Source: an uncultured Prevotella sp.
GTDB taxonomy: Bacteria > Bacteroidota > Bacteroidia > Bacteroidales > Bacteroidaceae
DNA length: 61,441 nt
Assembly (NCBI GenBank): GCA_900319905.1
Contig: ONQB01000019.1
Span: 1-61,441 of the forward strand
Direction: 5' to 3'
Of this stretch, positions 1 through 7,482 are shown one piece after another. Both the position numbers and the translations under genes were made by a program. Below the pieces are notes generated by a model. It worked only from the letters and a program-made list of their open reading frames with translations, was not told the origin of the DNA and did no database searches. Each line of letters begins with the position of its first letter. Positions within the stretch are counted from its first letter, which is position 1.

Positions 1-9
1 ATGTTATAA

Positions 10-627
10 TTAAATAAGCTGCCCCTGCCAGTCCTCGGGTCGGTTGATATTACTGAGCAACTGTGCAGAATCAGTCTTTATATAATAGGTGTCCACCGTA
101 CGAAGAAAAGCCTTCACACCATAGTGCTCATGCCGCATCTGCTCACGCAACTGTGGCAACACGCTTCGCTTGATGAGCAAAGGGAAGGGCGAGATGCTCC
201 CGTCGGACGCCCGCTGCCAGGCAAAGGCGCGGGGAAGACTGTCGTCAAGCGCATCCGACAGCTGTGCGTGGCTGATCATCTCATGTAGTGCCTCACTGCT
301 GACATAGGGCATGTCGCACGTGAGGACGAGCAGCCAAGGGGTCATGCAACGATTGAGCATCGCCTCCAGCCCTCCCAGTGGTCCGCAGTCGCTGTGCAGG
401 TCCTCTACAATATCCAGGCCTAAGAAGGCATAGGCCTCAGCATTGGCGTGACTGGCACTGACGAGCACCTGACGGCAGAGCGGACGGAGGAGCCCGGCAG
501 CCCTTTCTATCAGCGTCTCGCCATTGGGCGAGAACAGGGCTTTGTTGCTTCCGAAGCGGCTGCTATGGCCACCAGCAAGGATGCCGCCCGTCACGTCGAA
601 AAGGGGAGGAGACGAAGAATCACCCAT
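10..627 (-). CDS. mobA: Molybdenum cofactor guanylyltransferase MobA
   Basis: 205 residues. Expected to transfer GMP from GTP to molybdopterin, making the guanine dinucleotide form of the cofactor in the cytoplasm. The N-terminus shows the nucleotidyltransferase signature GGILAGGHSSRFGSNKA (about residues 14-30, Rossmann-type loop with the conserved Lys), and LTCDMPYV near residue 103 supplies the metal-binding Asp expected of the family. Length is normal for MobA. It lies 12 bases downstream of a small membrane-protein gene on the same strand and probably shares its promoter. The gene ends 9 bases from the window edge, so any downstream partner is not visible. Confidence 0.88.
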   Translation of the reverse strand: MGDSSSPPLFDVTGGILAGGHSSRFGSNKALFSPNGETLIERAAGLLRPLCRQVLVSASHANAEAYAFLGLDIVEDLHSDCGPLGGLEAMLNRCMTPWLLVLTCDMPYVSSEALHEMISHAQLSDALDDSLPRAFAWQRASDGSISPFPLLIKRSVLPQLREQMRHEHYGVKAFLRTVDTYYIKTDSAQLLSNINRPEDWQGQLI

Positions 628-639
628 TGTCTTTAGTCC

Positions 640-1074
640 TTATCCGACAGCTAAGGTGAGTGCCAAAGCCACCACAAAAGCGGGTACGGCGAGACGGGCC
701 TCCATCAGCGACCACTTAGCCTGACGCTCCCGACGTGGCTGAATGGCGAAAATCTGACTGATGACTGCTGTCATGGCTCCCTCCAAGAGGATGAAGAACG
801 CCGGATGCAGCACGCTCCAGGCAGAACCGGGCAGGACAAAGTCGATCAGCTTGATAGCCGCAGCCACGACAGCGGTCAGCATGACGGCCTGGGTGCCCTT
901 GCCGGAACGCGTTGCGGCAGCAAACATACACACGATGCCAAAGGCATAGAGGATATTGGATGTGCCGTGATGGATTTGGGCGGCATGCATCAACCAGCCC
1001 ATCGAGGCTTCGACAATGCCCCAGATGCTGCCCCAGAAGAGGACGGCCCACAAAAGATTCAGTTTGGATTTCAT
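640..1074 (-). CDS. Small integral membrane protein upstream of mobA
   Basis: 144 residues, not recognised as a named family. The sequence is mostly hydrophobic, with four or five likely membrane segments: residues about 7-25, 42-55, 63-82, 88-108 and a C-terminal segment at about 127-143. A basic loop (QPRRERQAK) precedes the last segment. A Bacteroidota-type promoter ends 26 bases upstream, and mobA follows after 12 bases, so it is the first gene of a two-gene unit. The linkage suggests a link to molybdenum or cofactor handling, but nothing in the sequence shows a substrate. A small transporter component is one possibility. Confidence 0.7.
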   Translation of the reverse strand: MKSKLNLLWAVLFWGSIWGIVEASMGWLMHAAQIHHGTSNILYAFGIVCMFAAATRSGKGTQAVMLTAVVAAAIKLIDFVLPGSAWSVLHPAFFILLEGAMTAVISQIFAIQPRRERQAKWSLMEARLAVPAFVVALALTLAVG

Positions 1075-1099
1075 CTAGTAATACTTATTTAGTTTGCTT

Positions 1100-1130
1100 C
1101 AAAGTTAGTCAATTTATCCATAGCCTCCAA
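1100..1130 (-). promoter_or_regulatory. Promoter of the membrane gene-mobA unit
   Basis: On the minus strand TAACTTTG (1107-1100) matches the Bacteroidota -7 box TAnnTTTG. Nineteen bases upstream is TTGG (1130-1127), one mismatch from the -33 box TTTG. It lies just ahead of the ATG at 1074. No other gene-like content was seen between 1131 and 1230. Confidence 0.6.
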
Positions 1131-1230
1131 CGATAATCGAGTTTTTCTTATCATCAAAACAATTATTTCAAGCAGACTGATAACATTTGTGACCAACAAA
1201 AGTTGAATAATGTTAAAATAAGCGGGTACG

Positions 1231-1270
1231 AAAAAGGAGATGCCGACAGACTCACGTCTGAGACATCTCC
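1231..1270 (-). terminator. Intrinsic terminator after glucokinase
   Basis: GGAGATG at 1236-1242 pairs with CATCTCC at 1264-1270, and an inner CAGAC/GTCTG stem extends the hairpin. On the minus strand it is followed by TTTTT (1235-1231). It sits about 37 bases beyond the stop codon of the ROK kinase gene. Confidence 0.85.
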
Positions 1271-1306
1271 GCATTTATTATTGATGAGAAAAGGATAACC
1301 TTATGA

Positions 1307-2284
1307 TTATAGATCCCAGCCAATGGCCGAAGCACCCAGCACAGCAGCCGAGCTGCCGTCGAGGCTGCTCACGAGGAACTTGGCATGGCCCTTGAAGATC
1401 TTAAGCACATGCTCGTCGTAACTCTTCTTGATAGGATCCATCAGCAGGTCGCCGGCCTTGGTCAGACCACCGAAGAACACAAAGGCTTCGGGAGAGCAGA
1501 AAGCTGCGAAATCAGCGCAGGCCTCACCCAGCATCTCACCCGTAAACTGATAGATCTCCTTCGACAGCTCGTCGCCCTTGGCAGCAGCCAGACTCACGTC
1601 GAGCGAGGTGATCTTATCAGGCTCCATGTCACGGAGCAGTGACAGGCGGTCGGTCTTCTGCAGCATCTCACGTGCCGTGCGAGCCACACCCGTTGCCGAG
1701 CAATAAGCCTCCAGACAACCCGTGCGGCCACAACCACACAGACGGCCGTTCTCACCACGTACCATGGTGACATGACCCAGCTCTCCGGCAAAGCCGTCGC
1801 TGCCATACACTACCTGACCATTGATTACGATGCCCGAGCCTACACCCGTGCCCAAAGTGATCTCAATGAAGTTCTTCATACCACGGGCAGCACCATAGGT
1901 CATCTCACCGATGGCGGCCGCATTGGCATCATTGGTGATGCCTACGGGAATGCCCAGACGCTCGGAGAACATATCAGCCAAAGGCACAATGCCGGAATGA
2001 CCCCACTTCAAGTTAGGAGCAAACTCAATGTTGCCCGTGTAGTAATTGGCATTCGGCGCACCGATACCCATGGACTTAATCTTATCAATGCCGCCCACCT
2101 GATCAATGATAATCTGCAGCGCATCGACAGAAGCCTTTACGTAATCCTCGACCTCGTCATAGGCCTGCGTCTTAATAGCGGTGGTTGCCTTTATATCGCC
2201 ACGGCTGTCAACAATGCCAAACACCGAATTAGTGCCTCCTAAGTCAAGACCAATGACATAGGGCTTTATTATTGGTTCTTCCAT
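1307..2284 (-). CDS. glk: ROK family glucokinase
   Basis: 325 residues. Predicted cytoplasmic sugar kinase phosphorylating glucose at C6 with ATP. The N-terminal phosphate-binding motif GLDLGGTNSVFGI (residues 12-24) and the ROK zinc-binding signature CGCGRTGCLEAYCS (about residue 183 on) are both intact, as is GTGVGSG in the middle of the chain. The length matches ROK glucokinases. The gene has its own promoter and terminator and is divergent from tsaC, so it is monocistronic. ROK members also include fructokinases and N-acetylmannosamine kinases; glucokinase is the best guess for a complete enzyme without a DNA-binding domain, but substrate cannot be proven from sequence. Confidence 0.85.
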   Translation of the reverse strand: MEEPIIKPYVIGLDLGGTNSVFGIVDSRGDIKATTAIKTQAYDEVEDYVKASVDALQIIIDQVGGIDKIKSMGIGAPNANYYTGNIEFAPNLKWGHSGIVPLADMFSERLGIPVGITNDANAAAIGEMTYGAARGMKNFIEITLGTGVGSGIVINGQVVYGSDGFAGELGHVTMVRGENGRLCGCGRTGCLEAYCSATGVARTAREMLQKTDRLSLLRDMEPDKITSLDVSLAAAKGDELSKEIYQFTGEMLGEACADFAAFCSPEAFVFFGGLTKAGDLLMDPIKKSYDEHVLKIFKGHAKFLVSSLDGSSAAVLGASAIGWDL

Positions 2285-2333
2285 GTTGTATGTTTTTAGT
2301 TTGTAATAATCTTATTAAATGATTGTACACTTG

Positions 2334-2341
2334 CAAAGGTA
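2334..2341 (-). promoter_or_regulatory. Glucokinase promoter -7 box
   Basis: TACCTTTG on the minus strand fits TAnnTTTG. Nineteen bases upstream is a T-rich tract (TTTT rather than TTTG). It is 50 bases ahead of the ATG at 2284. Confidence 0.5.
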
Positions 2342-2389
2342 GTAAAACATTTTAGAAAAGAAAAAGAAAAACGTTTTTTTTACAAAGTT

Positions 2390-2421
2390 TTTGTGCATCT
2401 ATAAATCTTTTCGTATCTTTG
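2390..2421 (+). promoter_or_regulatory. Promoter of tsaC
   Basis: TTTG (2390-2393), a 20-base spacer, then TATCTTTG (2414-2421): a full match to the Bacteroidota sigma-A pattern, 21 bases before the ATG at 2443. Confidence 0.75.
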
Positions 2422-2442
2422 CCCTGAGATTGCTATATAATT

Positions 2443-3012
2443 ATGACACAAGAAGAAGATATTAAGAATGCCGTCAAGGTTCTGAAGGAAGGCGGCGTCA
2501 TTCTCTACCCCACCGACACGGTATGGGGCATCGGCTGCGACGCCACCAATCCGGAGGCCGTGGCAAAGGTTTACAAGATCAAGCATCGCGACGATTCCAA
2601 GGCGCTTATCTGTCTTGTCGATTCCGACGCACGTCTGCAGCGATACGTGCGCAACGTACCGGCCGTGGCTTGGGACCTGCTCGACGCAGCCGTCAAGCCC
2701 ACCACCGTTATTCTGGACAACGCCGTCAACCTCGCGCCCAACCTCATTGCCGAGGACGGGAGCATCGCCCTGCGCATCACAAAGGAACCATTCTCAAAGG
2801 AACTGTGCTATCGCTTCCAGAAAGCGCTGGTGTCGACAAGTGCCAACATCAGCGGCGAACCGGCTGCACAGAACTACTGTGACATCAGCCAGGAGTTGCT
2901 CGACAGCGTAGACTACGTGTGCTGGACACGCCGACAAGAGCACAAGCCCCACACTCCCAGTTCAATCATCAAACTTAAGCCCAACGGCGAAGTAAAGATC
3001 ATCAGAGCATAA
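2443..3012 (+). CDS. tsaC: L-threonylcarbamoyladenylate synthase (TsaC/Sua5/YrdC)
   Basis: 189 residues. Makes threonylcarbamoyl-AMP from threonine, bicarbonate and ATP, the first step of the t6A37 modification of tRNAs reading ANN codons. The family core is clear: GGVILYPTDTVWGIGCDA (about residues 15-32), then KIKHRDDSKAL with the conserved KxR and SKxL elements, and STSANISGEPA near residue 131. It is the short TsaC form, lacking the extra C-terminal Sua5 domain. The ClC transporter gene begins 4 bases after its stop, so both are probably one transcript. The partner enzyme TsaD is encoded elsewhere in this window (46633-47658). Confidence 0.92.
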   Translation: MTQEEDIKNAVKVLKEGGVILYPTDTVWGIGCDATNPEAVAKVYKIKHRDDSKALICLVDSDARLQRYVRNVPAVAWDLLDAAVKPTTVILDNAVNLAPNLIAEDGSIALRITKEPFSKELCYRFQKALVSTSANISGEPAAQNYCDISQELLDSVDYVCWTRRQEHKPHTPSSIIKLKPNGEVKIIRA

Positions 3013-3016
3013 GCCC

Positions 3017-4801
3017 ATGTCCGACAGCGTATTTGACAAGGTACTCGTATGGCGGCAGCGCAATATGACCGACCGGCAAATGACCAGTCTGCTGGCGTTT
3101 GCCATCGGCATCTTTGCGTCGTTGGCAGCCTTTGCCCTTCACTCGCTCATCGGCGTTATCCAGCATCTGCTCACCGACGACTTTGTCTCGAACTCAGCCA
3201 ATGGACTCTTTCTGGTGTTCCCGGCCATCGGCATCTTCCTCACCACCATATTTATTAAGTATGTGGTGCGTGACAACATCTCCCACGGTATCACGCGGGT
3301 GCTGTATGCCATCTCTACCAAGCAGTCGAGACTGAAGGCGCACAACTGCTGGACGTCAATCGTGGCCTCTGCCCTGACCATCGGTTTCGGTGGATCGGTG
3401 GGAGCCGAGGCTCCTATCGTGCTGACCGGCTCGGCCATTGGCTCCAATCTCGGACAGTTGTTCAAGATGAGCAATCGCCAGCTGATGGTGCTCGTCGGCT
3501 GCGGTGCCGCCGCTGCCGTGGCAGGTATCTACAAGGCACCCATCGCCGGTCTGGTATTCACGCTTGAGGTACTGATGATCGACATGAACATGGCTTCTAT
3601 CGTGCCCATCCTCATTGCCACTATCACGGCCGACGTGGTGAGCTACATGCTTGCGGGCACCGCGACGATGTTCAACTTTCAGATGGACGCTGCCTGGAGC
3701 GTGGAACGCATACCAGGAACGGTGATGCTGGGCATCTTCTGCGGCTTCGTAAGTCTATACTTCATGCGGGGCATGAACTGGTGCGAGAGTCAGTACTCCA
3801 AACTGCGGCAAAAGCCTTATGTCAGACTCATCACAGGCGGTCTGCTGCTGAGCGTGCTCATCTTTTTCTTTCCCTCGCTCTATGGTGAGGGCTGGAACAG
3901 TCTGAGTGTCCTGCTCGACGGCAAGACGCAAGCCGACTGGGACCAGATCATGAACGGATCGCTCTTCTACGGGCACTCCGAACTACTGGTCGTGTATATA
4001 GGACTGGTCATCCTCACGAAGATCGTCGCCACCTCATCGACCAACGGCGCCGGCGGTTGCGGTGGTACCTTTGCGCCATCGCTGTTCGTGGGCGGCTTCG
4101 CAGGCTTCTTCTTCTCCCGCATCTGGAACATGGAGCAGATTGGTGTCTACCTGCCGGAGAAGAACTTCGTGCTGCTCGGAATGGCCGGCGTGATGGCCGG
4201 CGTGATGCACGCACCGCTCACCGGCATCTTCCTCATTGCCGAGATCACAGGAGGCTATCAGTTGTTTGTGCCCCTGCTCATCGTGGCTGTGGTCAGCGTG
4301 ATGGTCATCAGCATCTTCGAGCCTCACAGCATCTATGCCATGCGTCTGGCACGTGAGGGCAAACTCGTCACCCACCACACCGACCGCAGCGTGCTCACCC
4401 TGATGAGCATGGAGTCGGTAATTGAGAAACACGTGACAAGCGTCAGGCCCGACCTGCCATTGGGCAAACTGGTCAACGTACTGTCAAACAGTGACTACGA
4501 CTTTCTGCCCGTAGTGGATGATTCCGGCCGTCTCTTAGGCGAGATTGACATCACAAAGATACGCCACATTGTCTTCCGAACCGAGCTCTACCAGCGCTAC
4601 AATGCCTCACAGCTCATGACTCCTGTGGCCAGTTTCCTTTACAACAATGAGCCAATGGAGGACGTGATGAAGAAATTTGAAACGACCAATGCCAACGCAC
4701 TGCCCGTGGTCGACATCAACAACCACCTCATCGGTTATATCTCACGCCTGCGCATGTACAGCGTCTATCGCAAAATGGTTGCTGACTATTCTGCAGAATA
4801 A
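3017..4801 (+). CDS. ClC-type chloride channel/transporter with C-terminal CBS domains
   Basis: 594 residues. About ten helical membrane segments fill residues 20-430, followed by two CBS domains (about 440-590), which normally bind adenine nucleotides and gate ClC proteins. Anion-path motifs are present: GSVGAEAP (127-133; Glu131 is the gating glutamate) and GAGGCGGTFAPSLFVGG near residue 345. The equivalent of the internal proton glutamate of E. coli ClC (second Glu of I-I-E-E-M) is Val185 in FTLEVLMID, as in eukaryotic ClC channels. The usual GSGIP motif is replaced by SHGIT (89-93). It may therefore be a channel or an uncoupled transporter. It follows tsaC by 4 bases. Confidence 0.9.
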   Translation: MSDSVFDKVLVWRQRNMTDRQMTSLLAFAIGIFASLAAFALHSLIGVIQHLLTDDFVSNSANGLFLVFPAIGIFLTTIFIKYVVRDNISHGITRVLYAISTKQSRLKAHNCWTSIVASALTIGFGGSVGAEAPIVLTGSAIGSNLGQLFKMSNRQLMVLVGCGAAAAVAGIYKAPIAGLVFTLEVLMIDMNMASIVPILIATITADVVSYMLAGTATMFNFQMDAAWSVERIPGTVMLGIFCGFVSLYFMRGMNWCESQYSKLRQKPYVRLITGGLLLSVLIFFFPSLYGEGWNSLSVLLDGKTQADWDQIMNGSLFYGHSELLVVYIGLVILTKIVATSSTNGAGGCGGTFAPSLFVGGFAGFFFSRIWNMEQIGVYLPEKNFVLLGMAGVMAGVMHAPLTGIFLIAEITGGYQLFVPLLIVAVVSVMVISIFEPHSIYAMRLAREGKLVTHHTDRSVLTLMSMESVIEKHVTSVRPDLPLGKLVNVLSNSDYDFLPVVDDSGRLLGEIDITKIRHIVFRTELYQRYNASQLMTPVASFLYNNEPMEDVMKKFETTNANALPVVDINNHLIGYISRLRMYSVYRKMVADYSAE

Positions 4802-4809
4802 TAGAATTC

Positions 4810-4866
4810 GGGCGATGCGACTTTTATATCGCACTGACCAAAGGCTTATATCAGTCAGCATCGCCC
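4810..4866. terminator. Inverted repeat at the convergent gene ends
   Basis: GGGCGATGC (4810-4818) pairs with GCATCGCCC (4858-4866), with an inner CTGAC/GTCAG stem. It spans the end of the minus-strand Sel1 gene and the spacer after the ClC gene. There is no long T-tract on either side, so its terminator role is inferred from position. Confidence 0.4.
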
Positions 4867-6128
4867 AAGTATTCGTGGTCGTCATTGTAATTGTCTTCCA
4901 TTTCCTGCATTCGCTCAAGCTGCTCCGTCATTTCCTGTTCATAACGCGGCAAATAAGTTTGCTCGATGGCTGCCGCGTGTGAAGTGAGGAAGCCATTGCG
5001 ATAACCTTGCACTACGGTAGCGAGCGTGTCGCCGCCCAGCAAGAGCGATTTGTAGGCACACTCATAGGCATAAGCCTCATCGTATTCTTTGGGAGCCGTA
5101 TGATCGTCAAGTACCATCCGTGCCAGAGCAGCATAACAAGCAGAATCGCGAAGATTGGCACCGGCAGAATACCAACGCCAAGCCTCTGTGTAATCCTGAG
5201 GAAATCCGTAATTCCCACCTTCGTAATAACCACCGAGATAGAGTGCGCCGATACTCTCACCAAGCATACACGCATATTGCAGATCTTCATCAAGAGCCTT
5301 GTGTACCTCAGTCATATCTTCATCAGATAATGAATCAAACAAGTCCTCATCCACGAGCATGGCATATTCAAGAAAACCTTCCGAGGCAAAGACCTCACGC
5401 GCCCGTTCCATGACTTTGATGAATCCCTCACGGTCTTCTACAAATCCATGCTCATCGCAACAACCATAAAAAGCCGACCAGAAATAAGCTGCGCTGCAGC
5501 CCAATCGGGCTGCTTTCTCATAGTTGTCAAGTGCATTGCTCACCCTCCCCATCCTTAAGTCAGCATCTGCCAAAAGACTAATAAATTGCGGATCAATGTC
5601 GTGCTTGTCCCTTCGCGCCTTTTCGATGATTTGTTCTAATGTATCGTATGCAGCCGAAACATTCTCTTCCTTTCCAAATTGTCCATAAATGGCATCCCGT
5701 ATTTCCTGCTGCCGGGCTTTCTCACTGCCCTCCGCGGCGCTCTTTTCAATAAGCCTCCGATAGAGCGTAACATCGGCCTCGCCAAAGTCACCGTCTCGAT
5801 AGGCCAGCGCTAAAAAGGCGCGTGCATCAGCGATATGACCTAAGAGATAAGCCGATGAATAGTAATGTAACTTCTCATCATTTGAGTTTGATCGGAACTG
5901 AAGACAATCGTGCAACCGCGCCAAGGCATATTGCATGTAGGGATTTCCATTATCAGCCATTCGCTGAATCTTGTCCAAATCCTCAAATAGCAATGCCACG
6001 TTGTTACGAGCCCGCAATATCCGAAGAAAATAATCTTGGCGTTGATGGTCTTGTTCCACATTTTCGGCAGCCGCCCAAAAGGCTTCGCGTGTCTGATAAT
6101 TGATGATAAGTTGTTGTATTGGATTCAT
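4851..6128 (-). CDS. Sel1-like repeat protein, last gene of the Hsp70/GrpE-like unit
   Basis: 425 residues with no signal peptide or membrane segment. The chain is alpha-helical and repetitive. Sel1/TPR-type units are visible, for example ALDNYEKAARLGCSAAYFW (about 205-225) and GALYLGGYYEGGNYGFPQDY followed by TEAWRWYSAGAN (about 300-330), which has the A-x-x-W-Y-x-x-A pattern of Sel1 repeats. Such repeats usually make protein-binding superhelices. The C-terminus is acidic. It follows the 222-residue gene by 48 bases and is the last of six genes on the strand. Function unknown; a scaffold or client-binding role would fit the chaperone context but is inference. Confidence 0.75.
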   Translation of the reverse strand: MNPIQQLIINYQTREAFWAAAENVEQDHQRQDYFLRILRARNNVALLFEDLDKIQRMADNGNPYMQYALARLHDCLQFRSNSNDEKLHYYSSAYLLGHIADARAFLALAYRDGDFGEADVTLYRRLIEKSAAEGSEKARQQEIRDAIYGQFGKEENVSAAYDTLEQIIEKARRDKHDIDPQFISLLADADLRMGRVSNALDNYEKAARLGCSAAYFWSAFYGCCDEHGFVEDREGFIKVMERAREVFASEGFLEYAMLVDEDLFDSLSDEDMTEVHKALDEDLQYACMLGESIGALYLGGYYEGGNYGFPQDYTEAWRWYSAGANLRDSACYAALARMVLDDHTAPKEYDEAYAYECAYKSLLLGGDTLATVVQGYRNGFLTSHAAAIEQTYLPRYEQEMTEQLERMQEMEDNYNDDHEYLGDAD

Positions 6129-6176
6129 AATGCAAGTGTGTTATTATAATAAAAGAGATTTGATGAGGCAATAACT

Positions 6177-6845
6177 TTAATCGAACATGACACGGGGATT
6201 CATTACGCTGGGGCTTTTCCATTCCAAGTTATGACACCTAAGAACCAATGTCTTGGCATGCCAATAAGCGTGACAAAAGCCCATTCTCCTTGGTATGGCG
6301 GCCAACTGCACATCAGTTTCCCGTTCTACATCGTCAATAAGATTTTCGTAAGCCAGACTCCATTCTATTGGGTCGTGTTTAAGATGACCCGTGTTGACTA
6401 TCTCGTCAAAGCGTTTCTCGTCAGCCAGTTGAATGTTTCTTTCATACCTCACAATCTCCGCCTCCACTTCCTCATCTAAGGAGAGTTCATGGCCTTGAAC
6501 AGCCTCTATGCGGTGTATCACCGTCAACTTCATACGCAAAAGGCGCAACCGCAGCCGCTTATGTTCATACACGCAGTCCGTCATTCGCCGTACGGCGAGA
6601 TACAGATTATTCAACATGTGGTCGAAGCCCTCAAGATAGTTGCCATAATGCAGAAAAATCTCGGTCAAGCCCGATATTTCCCAAATGCGACGTTGTTCCT
6701 TTAGGTTATCCTCGGCAAGCAGCACACAGCCACAGCAAATATCGTTATATAGCTCAAGCGACGTTGCATCGCTCGCGAGCGGCAACCCTTTACATTGGTT
6801 CAAAGCATCGTTAAATGCCTTTCTGACAGAAAGATTGTTTTCCAT
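6177..6845 (-). CDS. Uncharacterised helical protein in the Hsp70/GrpE-like unit
   Basis: 222 residues, not recognised. The sequence is predicted mostly helical, rich in Leu, Glu and Arg, with no signal peptide or membrane segment. A strongly charged stretch (YEHKRLRLRLLRMKL, about residues 93-107) is followed by an acidic segment (DEEVEAEIVRYE). The C-terminal third contains several aromatic and His residues (FCHAYWHAK). It lies 13 bases after the DUF1963 gene and 48 bases before the Sel1 gene on the same strand, which supports translation as part of the unit. No catalytic motif could be identified. Confidence 0.65.
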   Translation of the reverse strand: MENNLSVRKAFNDALNQCKGLPLASDATSLELYNDICCGCVLLAEDNLKEQRRIWEISGLTEIFLHYGNYLEGFDHMLNNLYLAVRRMTDCVYEHKRLRLRLLRMKLTVIHRIEAVQGHELSLDEEVEAEIVRYERNIQLADEKRFDEIVNTGHLKHDPIEWSLAYENLIDDVERETDVQLAAIPRRMGFCHAYWHAKTLVLRCHNLEWKSPSVMNPRVMFD

Positions 6846-6858
6846 ATATCACTTTCTT

Positions 6859-7479
6859 TTAATAATAAAACAATTCGCCCGAGGCATTGTCAAACTTCAT
6901 ACGGCACAAGTCGCGCGCCGGTACGAAGAAATAATACATGCCACAGTCGTAGAAACGTAAACCCCAACGGTCATCCTCATCCACCTGCAACAAACACACA
7001 TCGCGCTCATGCAGGCTGCTGACTTCTTCCTGATAAGGCGTTCCGAGCATCATTATGCCATCAGAACAAGGATCCTCGGCCACGGTAAAAACTATTTTCT
7101 CAGCCGGCCGAAAAACACTTTCTCCCGTATCTTCCCAATGCAAATCGTATGGCTTTAAATTCTCTGTCCGTCGCGAATAGATTACCTTTGGCGGCATATG
7201 ATAGTCGAGCGGACTGTCTCTGTCACCAAGGAAATAGTCAAGTGGGGCAAAGAACCACAACATACCCTCATGAGGCAGCAGGTGGGCAGTATCGAAAGGA
7301 GCTATCTCGTCGCACCGTATCTGACAGATAAAAGTAAGGGGCTCGGCATATACCTCACTGTCTTCATGCACGTCCACTGTAGGATAAGGCACATCATCCG
7401 GCAGGTCGGGTGCTCCCCACCAGTGGCTTTTTCCAATGAGCGGCTTGGCGGATGGTTGAGTCAAAAGTTTTATAGCCAT
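6859..7479 (-). CDS. DUF1963 (YwqG-like) protein
   Basis: 206 residues. The opening pattern KSHWWGAPDLPDDVPYP followed by LTFICQIRCDEIAPFD matches the DUF1963/YwqG layout, where a G-G-x-P-x-L-P segment is followed by a Q-I-N/R strand. The rest is beta-rich and acidic, with a hydrophobic MLWFFAPLDYFLGD strand. There is no signal peptide, so it should be cytoplasmic. Biochemical function of the family is unknown to me. It starts 3 bases after the stop of the 700-residue membrane-protein gene, indicating tight translational linkage within the six-gene unit. Confidence 0.7.
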   Translation of the reverse strand: MAIKLLTQPSAKPLIGKSHWWGAPDLPDDVPYPTVDVHEDSEVYAEPLTFICQIRCDEIAPFDTAHLLPHEGMLWFFAPLDYFLGDRDSPLDYHMPPKVIYSRRTENLKPYDLHWEDTGESVFRPAEKIVFTVAEDPCSDGIMMLGTPYQEEVSSLHERDVCLLQVDEDDRWGLRFYDCGMYYFFVPARDLCRMKFDNASGELFYY

Positions 7480-7482
7480 AGT

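Noticed and set aside
1089-1274. 61-codon minus-strand frame upstream of the membrane gene
   Set aside because: It contains the promoter of the membrane gene and the glucokinase terminator hairpin.
2443-4801. Expected fmt gene after the tsaC-ClC pair
   Set aside because: I expected fmt here from other Bacteroidota, but the next gene is the convergent Sel1-repeat gene; fmt is not in the window.
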